Positions 56,561 through 64,000 of a DNA stretch of 64,000 nt are shown here, piece after piece; within the stretch, counting starts at the first letter, position 1; each line of letters starts with the position of its first letter. Under the pieces are notes generated by a model. It was not told where the DNA came from, made no database searches, and saw only the letters and a program-made list of their open reading frames with translations. This DNA comes from Lamellibrachia satsuma (lineage: Eukaryota > Annelida > Polychaeta > Sabellida > Siboglinidae): assembly GCA_033239005.1 (NCBI GenBank), contig BSQZ01000098.1:1184501-1248500 (forward strand). The letters run 5' to 3'. A program made the position numbers and the translations under genes.

Positions 56561-57924
56561 GCATTCTTTTAAAATACGTCGTTATTTTGTTAGTTTTAAT
56601 ATTTTTAGAAACTCATAAGAGTCAATGAATTTATAGTATAATATTATACAAATGTACCTGTTCGCTTTGATTAGTTATATCTGAAAGAGAGCGCAGAGGT
56701 GTATGGCTTGCTTAAGTATTGATTAGGTCCAAACCAGCATGGCCTGCCTACCTGGTATTTCGCTGGAACAAGGTATCTAATTAAATTACATAATGCACCA
56801 AGAAATATTATGACGTGATGACATAGCAACGTTAGCAATCTTTGGTTAGGAACTATCCGGGGATTAATTGATATTTGTACTATTCCATAAAATATGTCAA
56901 ACGGTTTACCTGTCAACGCATTATTCAAATGAAACTAGTCAAAAAACAAATTGCCAACCATCCTCCTTTGTCCATATTTATCTTCGTCTTAACGTAAACC
57001 ATAGTTCAATCTTATCATCTCTCAAATTTTAATAGCCGTCAATTAGTCACTTTCCCATCATTTTTCAATTCGTCACGTCAGCGATTTTGGTATGTCCTGT
57101 AGCAATTACCTCGTTGTCTTACTCGAACTATCATTTTGTGTCAGAAATCATTAGTAAGATTGTATTTCTCGTGTTATGCAATATGTTGCCTTGTTTTCTC
57201 AGCTCGCATTAGTTAACGTCCGTCCAATGTTAAAATATCGCGGTGCGTGGGTCTTCACTTTCAGCCTCGTGTAGCCAGTTTTCATAATTCGTCCTTGGTA
57301 CATCTGACGACAACTTCAACATAAGTTTGATGTCTTCTGTTATTTTTTTTAAATACAGCTCTATGTACTTGGAAAAAATATTCTCAATTTCATTCCGCCT
57401 ATTTCTCGCTGTGACGTATGTCTACTTTTTGATGACATCGATATCGCTTGAAGATTATTGTGTCTGCAACCTAGTAATTGACGACGTTATAATTCAACAA
57501 ATACAAAACAAAGACTTCGGACTTCGGTCGGACAGCCGACGTCATAGCTTAGACTTCGTATTCTTAACATATGACAGTGGAGCACGCAAGTGTCAGTGTT
57601 TGCGAGTCATTTCAACATGCTCGCTGTAGCCCGTGTTCATGCCACTTTTTTTTACTAAATATCCAAACCCTCAATATGCTATGACATTTGAATGTAAAAG
57701 TCATTTCACAAAACATATAGTACAGGAAGAGTTGCATTTAGAAATATATATAATTGTATCACGCGAAAATTTGGCGCAAAAGATGCATCCAATGACATCT
57801 TTCTAGTTCCCAGCTGTAAAGTCGGTCTAGTTTTTACTGATGTCATTAGCATCCCTGTTTCGTAATTGAAGACTTTCAACGTCAACGAATATAAAAACAC
57901 AAACTTCGGTCAATGCTAACGTTA

Positions 57925-58470
57925 TCGATGTTTCAACTGAGGGTTCGTTCTGTGAAAGAATGGCAGAGAATCACGCAATCTTTGAAAGCCCGCGCAAAAA
58001 CGAACAAGAAGAGAGACATCAATCGTCGAACCATGCGTAATCGCTACAGAGCACTCGCTGTATCCATCGTCCCCTCCAGATAGGAGAGCTGACTCTGAAA
58101 GTAGAGACAGAGAGATGCATACAACTATTTGAAACGAAATACTGCTGCAGACCACTGCGAATTTCATATACTGGACACAAAACATACGAATATTTGAGGT
58201 AACATGTCAATTCCCTTCCTACAAAGCAAGGACCCGTGTTAGCATCGATGAAACGTCGAAAGCTCTCCTGATTTAGCCAGTCAACCGAAACAATAACATT
58301 CGAGAAAACCATGCACACTGGAGGGAAAGAGAAGAAGGGGCCGCCATATAGAGAACTGTCTAGATAACATACAAGAATGGACACATCGAGAACTAGCGAC
58401 CCTGCTACGCACAGCAGAGGACATGCAACGCTGGCGATGACTGTGTGTGAATGAGACACCTACCACCGTC
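57925..58470 (+). mobile_element. 3' relic of the second LINE family, block C
   Basis: Counterpart of 11635-12180. Confidence 0.6.
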
Positions 58471-59326
58471 CTGTCAAGGGATGAAGGTGAAGTTGATTTG
58501 TTCTTGGACTAGGACTCGAAGTAAACCCATATCTAAAAGCTTTGCTGTTTGGCTGCTGCTCGCAGTTGATGCACAACCCTTGTTTCTCGAATAGATGACC
58601 AATAACATGATTCATAAATCATCGGTTTAAAGCAGTGCCACAAGGATACTGAATGCTTCGTGTTTGCTACATATTTCTATGCAGACTTCCAACTGATTTT
58701 TAAGTTATTTTGCTGATTTGTTTTCATGAATTCATGCTGCCTTAATTTTCATGAATACAGCAAAATGTTGTAATAATAACAATATACTGTGTGGTGTCGA
58801 CAGAAATTGAGATGATTATGTTGATGGTGTTAATGCACAATACGATCTCGTCTGAATATAACATAAAATGGAGATATAATAGATAGTTGTAATATTGTTT
58901 CAAATCATCAGTCGTAACATGAGGCTAGCCGGAGGAAACCACACTAAACACACTAAATATTGTTTTAATTAAACAAACGAATTTAGTAGACAGGTCCCAT
59001 GAACGTTGTTCACGATACTTTTCTATTTCTGCCTGTCATGCAAAATGCTTACAAGGTCGGTAGATGCTATGAAGAATTCAGGCCGAAATAGTAAGGTAAG
59101 CATGCTCATCCTGGTATTTTCTAATAACTAAAGACAAGCCTCAAAAAATTAAGACCGTGCTCTCTCGAACGTTCTATAGGACGATCTCCCTCAGTTTATT
59201 AGAGAGTGTAATTTCTCCGCTTCTTTTAAAGTAGTCTTTAATGAAAACTTGTATTCAAAACTGCATCCATGCATATGTTGTAATGTAAAGCACTATGAAA
59301 AAACCAAAGGACTGTTGTTGCATATA

Positions 59327-59710
59327 TTATAAATGTGGTTGTCGTGGTGTTGGTTGTGGTTGAGGAAATATAGGGTGTGTTTGTGTTGGTTGTGGTGTTA
59401 TAAGGGTTGGAGTTGGTGACTTTGGTGAAGGTGTTGGTAATGGTGTTGGTGGTCTTTGAATAACCGCAATTGTAGTATTACTGGTAGAAAGGAAGATATA
59501 TTAATATTATCATTACATATAGTAGAAGTAATGCAGAACTGTAGAGCTAACACTTGTGGAAGCAAATGTAGAAGACGGGCTAACCGCGGTAGTAACTTGC
59601 GATTTATTGTGACAATATGGATGGTAAACACGCCAAACATGTAATGTGTATGTGTGGATAATGTGGACGGAGTCACATAGTTGTGGGGATTTTCCTCGTG
59701 ATTTCCTCAA
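59327..59710 (-). CDS. Pro/Thr-rich reading frame, copy C
   Basis: Counterpart of 13037-13420 shifted by 46290. The terminal frame 59480-59327 is open, with the same acceptor and the same possible 36-nt intron. Confidence 0.35.
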
Positions 59711-60024
59711 CACTATTTAATTACGATCCACAAGTAATATTCTCTACAGGATCAATTATATATTTAACTTGTCACATTTGAGACGTGTACATGAGCTTTG
59801 TATTTTATACACGTTACAAGTTCGGCGGGTTGAACCTCGCAAATGTTGAAGCATTATTCCAACATACTAATTAGGTGTGGAAAAAGGATACTATTTTAAA
59901 TCGTACGCTCACTGTTGATTCGTGTTTAGTATATTTGTGAGTCACACTCAGAGTTGCTTTAACGAAGTTTCTCTTCGGATACTGCCCACTTATTTCCTCG
60001 ACAACTTCAAGACACAGAACATTC

Positions 60025-60167
60025 ATTGCAAAGCAGGAGCTTTATTGTAGCATTATATTCACATAATCGTTGTGGTCACAAACGAATGTGTAGACCTGTG
60101 TTCCGAAGAATCATCCATCCGCACTTGCTCGCTTGTTCCAGTTGTCTTCGAAGACCAGTGAACGCCA
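60025..60167 (-). other. 3' UTR exon with AATAAA, copy C
   Basis: Same acceptor (exon start 60167) and polyadenylation signal at 60046-60041 as copy A. The upstream donor is after 60447. Confidence 0.6.
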
Positions 60168-60469
60168 CTGCAAAACGGTGAAAAAAGTTGTGTAATTAAA
60201 ATCATTATTGTCCATAAAAATATTTTTACGATACAAAATGTTTATAATTATTTTTATAACGGTTCAAACTACAATCATATGTTTGCTATCACCTTGAACA
60301 ATATAACTGCCACGGCACAAAATATCAAATCATGAATCGTTGCCCTTCTCAAGGAAACATTGGTTACGGCATATGTGCATGTATTCACAAATTAAATAGT
60401 GTGAGAACTACGTTTTTGATAAGAAAGATAACATCGGACGCAGTACCTTCAATTTCCTTTCGCTGCTCT

Positions 60470-61871
60470 TTAATAGCGCGAGCCACAGCAGTTGTTGCAC
60501 GAGCTGACACAACGACGGCGTCTGCAGTCGTAGTGACGTCTGTACCAGGGGCATCGCTTGTAGCGAAGGGGACGTCCGTACTTGCACATAACGTAGCTGC
60601 CGCAACCGTTGCACACGGTCGACTGCCAGCCCGAGTACTTCTCACAGTAATTCTCTCTGCAGCCTGTGGCAAAGGTTACGTATCCATGTTACGTATAGTG
60701 TCACTGTATTCAATCGGAACATAAAGAAACCCGCATATGATTAATTATTCCCATAAAAGTAATCAATAAATAATGTAATTAAGTATTCTTACAATAATAT
60801 GTCGTGTAGTACAACATCACGTGGAGTCAATGTAAGCAGTAATGCTACTACTAGGCTTTTCCGTTTTTCAATAATCAAAACGTTAAAGTCAGTATAGTTA
60901 TGGTGCATTACCATTCGGTTGTACCAATTGTGTACAAGGTTTCTCACCCAGCGATAACGAACATGAACAGTATTACGTTAATGTGAATAATGATGTAGAT
61001 ACGCACCGCAACGACCACGACCAGGATAGAAGGATTGATTATTTCCACAAGAGTGGTAGGACATAGCGCCACGGTTGCATTCGTAGTAGTAACGACCAAC
61101 GAAGTATGACGATGAGTAGGAGTGCATGTTTCGGGAGTATGCGCAGCGATCATTGCACATTCCTTGAAAACAAAACATAACATTTTATAGTACATAATGT
61201 AATTTTTTTGAAGTATTGATTTGATAAGGAATTGAAGTTTACAAGTAAGAATAGCATAGATACAGGTTTGTGTATATAACATAATTTTTATAATGCAATT
61301 TTTATGATATGAAAATAATACGCATATGTCAGTGTTTGTCTTAATAGAAAATTGTAGACGATGTGTACATTTATATACAAATATTGCAATATTTTAGACC
61401 AACTGTTAAATGCCTCACCATAGCACGATTATTTCGAGAGAAAAACAGACAGTCGAACTACCAAATTAATTAAAGACGATGTAATCGATACACATACCAC
61501 AGCTTCCAGAAACAGTTACGCATTGGTTCGTAGGGCAACGGCCATACTGTACTCTCCTGTTTTGACAGTAGTAGTAGTAGGGCATCGGCTTTGACAGGGA
61601 TGGGTAGAAGAAGTTGGAACGACGATTGTTGCAGCAATCGTAGTTGAAGCCATTATAGCAGCCATCGTAGTTCGCTGAAAAGAGAAACATGTGGTAATCG
61701 TTAGATTAACTTTTTATATAAAATTCCCGCAATGCATCAATGAATGCTCGTACAGGTATATACGTTCACATGTACGTACACACAAACAAATTGACATATT
61801 CGTAATCATATCATACCTTCAGCTGCATATATCGCAACAAGCACCAACAATGCAACGAAAAACTTCGCCAT
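60470..61871 (-). CDS. Secreted Cys/Tyr/Arg-rich three-module protein, copy C (spliced)
   Basis: Coding exons are 61871-61817, 61674-61498, 61162-61007 and 60663-60470 with stop TAA, exactly copy A shifted by 46290. All splice sites are intact and the frame gives 193 residues. In my reading the three module exons show no coding change relative to copy A, while nearby introns carry several substitutions. This is consistent either with constraint or simply with a recent split. Signal peptide, modules and likely secretion are as described for copy A. Confidence 0.85.
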
Positions 61872-62427
61872 GATGTCTGGTTTTCTTCTGAAACACATAG
61901 AGATGTTATACGATATTACTATTTCGTTGTTACTCTTATTCAGCTCTCGTTATTATGAATAGTGCAATATTAGGGAAATGGGTAGGATACCGTTTGCAAA
62001 CATTGCCATCGAAAGCATTAGACTCCATGTAATATGGGCAAGATAGACAATAGAGTCATCAATCAACATTTTGTGAACAATATGTAGCTCACACTGTTCA
62101 ACTAACTGTCAGTCATAGGGTTTAAGATATTGTCACAACTCGCTAATTACATAATAAGTAAATAACTTATTATTGCAAGTGCGCACTGTTCTGTTGAAAA
62201 AGTATACATCGAGCTTTTAATTCTGTTATATTATATAATGTTGAAAAAAATATGTCTAAGAAATATATAATTCTTTTGTCTCCTCTCCATGTCCTCATAC
62301 GCAATGAATTTGATGTTGTACCATTTTATTTGTTCCATATTCAGTTTTCAGTTCTGGAATGAGTTTATTTTTTACTATATGTATGTTTATTCTTGACGGT
62401 TATCTATGTCTTGATGGCGTTACATCG

Positions 62428-62655
<228 letters not shown>

Positions 62656-63223
62656 TTACATTGAACGACATTTTGTATCACATGTATATGTCTCTGCTGG
62701 CTCGGTCACTTGCATCTAAGACATCCATGATATTAACAAATGTGTTTGGCTACAACAATAATACCAGCAACTGTTGTTTTTTTAACGTGAAAAGAACATG
62801 TAACATTACACGTTCAAACGTTCTCGTTTAGTTCAGGCGGAATTATTTTTTCCTAAATTAAAATACTGCGCTAACAATGTGCGCCTGAAACATGCAGTGA
62901 ATGTTATGATGCGTTGCGTAAACATTGCATATATATTTCAAATGTTAGCAAAAATCTTCGCGCACGTTTCCTGAAAATGGGACAATATCTACTAAGACCC
63001 GAAATGGCAATATTTATTTACTATTATGCTTCCCTTTGTGTTATAGTGAGACAGTAAAAGGAGACATTTGTTAACGTCATATACGACTACGTATAACACG
63101 TGTGTTGTTGAACAATACGATATTAAAATATCATTAAAGTGTAAAAAATCGAATCTAGAAAACAGGTAGTTGCAAGAACCGTTCATTACTGTATAAACGG
63201 AACAAACGAAACGTTTTACTTAC

Positions 63224-63290
63224 CGAGCAGACAACAGATCTTCCAATGAAGCCAATGGTGCTCAAGTCTGCCAATGTCTCTCAATATATA
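63224..63290 (-). promoter_or_regulatory. TATA promoter and non-coding first exon, copy C
   Basis: TATATATT lies at 63290-63283 on the minus strand. The first exon is about 63257-63224 with donor G|GTAAGT. The 1.35-kb intron contains a CA array of about 225 bp. Confidence 0.6.
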
Positions 63291-64000
63291 CACAACTGTG
63301 CCTGAATCAACTATGCATCTTCACACGTCATAGCCGTTTTTAGGAAGTGCTTCCAGTCTTCACGGATCAGAATACAAAGGGGTGTCTGGGTTGCATATAC
63401 CAAACTTCCGTCACATGAAACTTTGGTATTAGTTAACTTTCCTACACAACTTTCCATCAGCCAGCCTTCCCCTTAACTATAATCATGTGAACGGAATTGA
63501 GTCGGGTTGGTTTAACAAATGAACTAACCGCACACACCTGTTCCACCTCAATTCCTACTTTCTTAGATTGTCATGATGACTCGGAGAGAAAACGTAATTT
63601 ATCATGTCTAATGGCTTTGTTTGGTGAAAACTTACATTTCTCATGTTTCTCGCTCTGACGTATGTCTACTTTTTATTGATGACATCAATATCACTTGAAG
63701 CCCCTTGTGTCTGCAATTTCGTAATTAACGTCGGTAAACTTCAATGAATGGAAAACAAAGACTACGGTCGGCGGTCGCACAGACGACGTCATACCTTAGA
63801 CTTCGTGTTCTTACATATGATAGTGAAGCACGCAAACTGGGATAGTCTGCGCGAAAAAATGTCCAATGTTCATCGTCTATTTCGTGGTTGAATGCTGTTT
63901 GGAAAAAAGCGTCGACAATAACATGAATTATTTTCTGCTTTCATAGATTGGCAGCATACCTCGGAAAGAACACGTAAGTCATCACGTCTTGTGGTGTACT

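Overview
The window is eukaryotic, AT-rich and repeat-dense. It has spliced genes with GT/AG introns, long dinucleotide arrays, several clades of decayed non-LTR retrotransposons, a Penelope-like fragment, a hAT-type MITE and a tRNA-like SINE head. Together these suggest a marine invertebrate, possibly a mollusc or another lophotrochozoan. The species cannot be fixed from the sequence alone.

Layout. Positions 1-17535 and 47128-63861 are near-identical direct copies (blocks A and C). They are either a segmental duplication or two haplotypes wrongly joined in assembly. Part of block A (about 7770-17208) is present a third time, more diverged, at 20345-27208 (block B). Block B lies between two copies of a LINE-containing segment. 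Positions 28317-31284 and 31801-34545 are a further tandem pair. Between them is an ectopic ribosomal DNA fragment: the 28S rRNA 3' end, its spacer and T-rich subrepeats. At 35770-38040 there is an old, inverted relic (block D) of the same gene pair found in A, B and C. Positions 38363-44107 hold the exons of a TMEM237-like ciliary transition-zone membrane protein on the minus strand. Positions 45848-46930 hold a CR1/Jockey-like LINE.

Most interesting content. Each of blocks A and C carries an intact-looking gene (minus strand) for a 193-residue secreted protein very rich in Cys, Tyr and Arg. It has a TATA promoter, a non-coding first exon, a signal-peptide exon, and three module exons flanked by phase-1 introns (one Cys/Tyr-rich module per exon, remotely like chitin-binding type 2/peritrophin domains). 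It also has a spliced 3' UTR with an AATAAA signal. The block B copy is dead: it lost the promoter and first exon, and has a stop plus two lost cysteines. Block D keeps only broken terminal exons on the plus strand. A Pro/Thr-rich reading frame follows each copy and has been co-amplified, so the locus looks like a birth-and-death cluster of secreted structural-protein genes. I do not recognise the family. A role in an extracellular matrix, cuticle, adhesive or shell is an inference from composition only.
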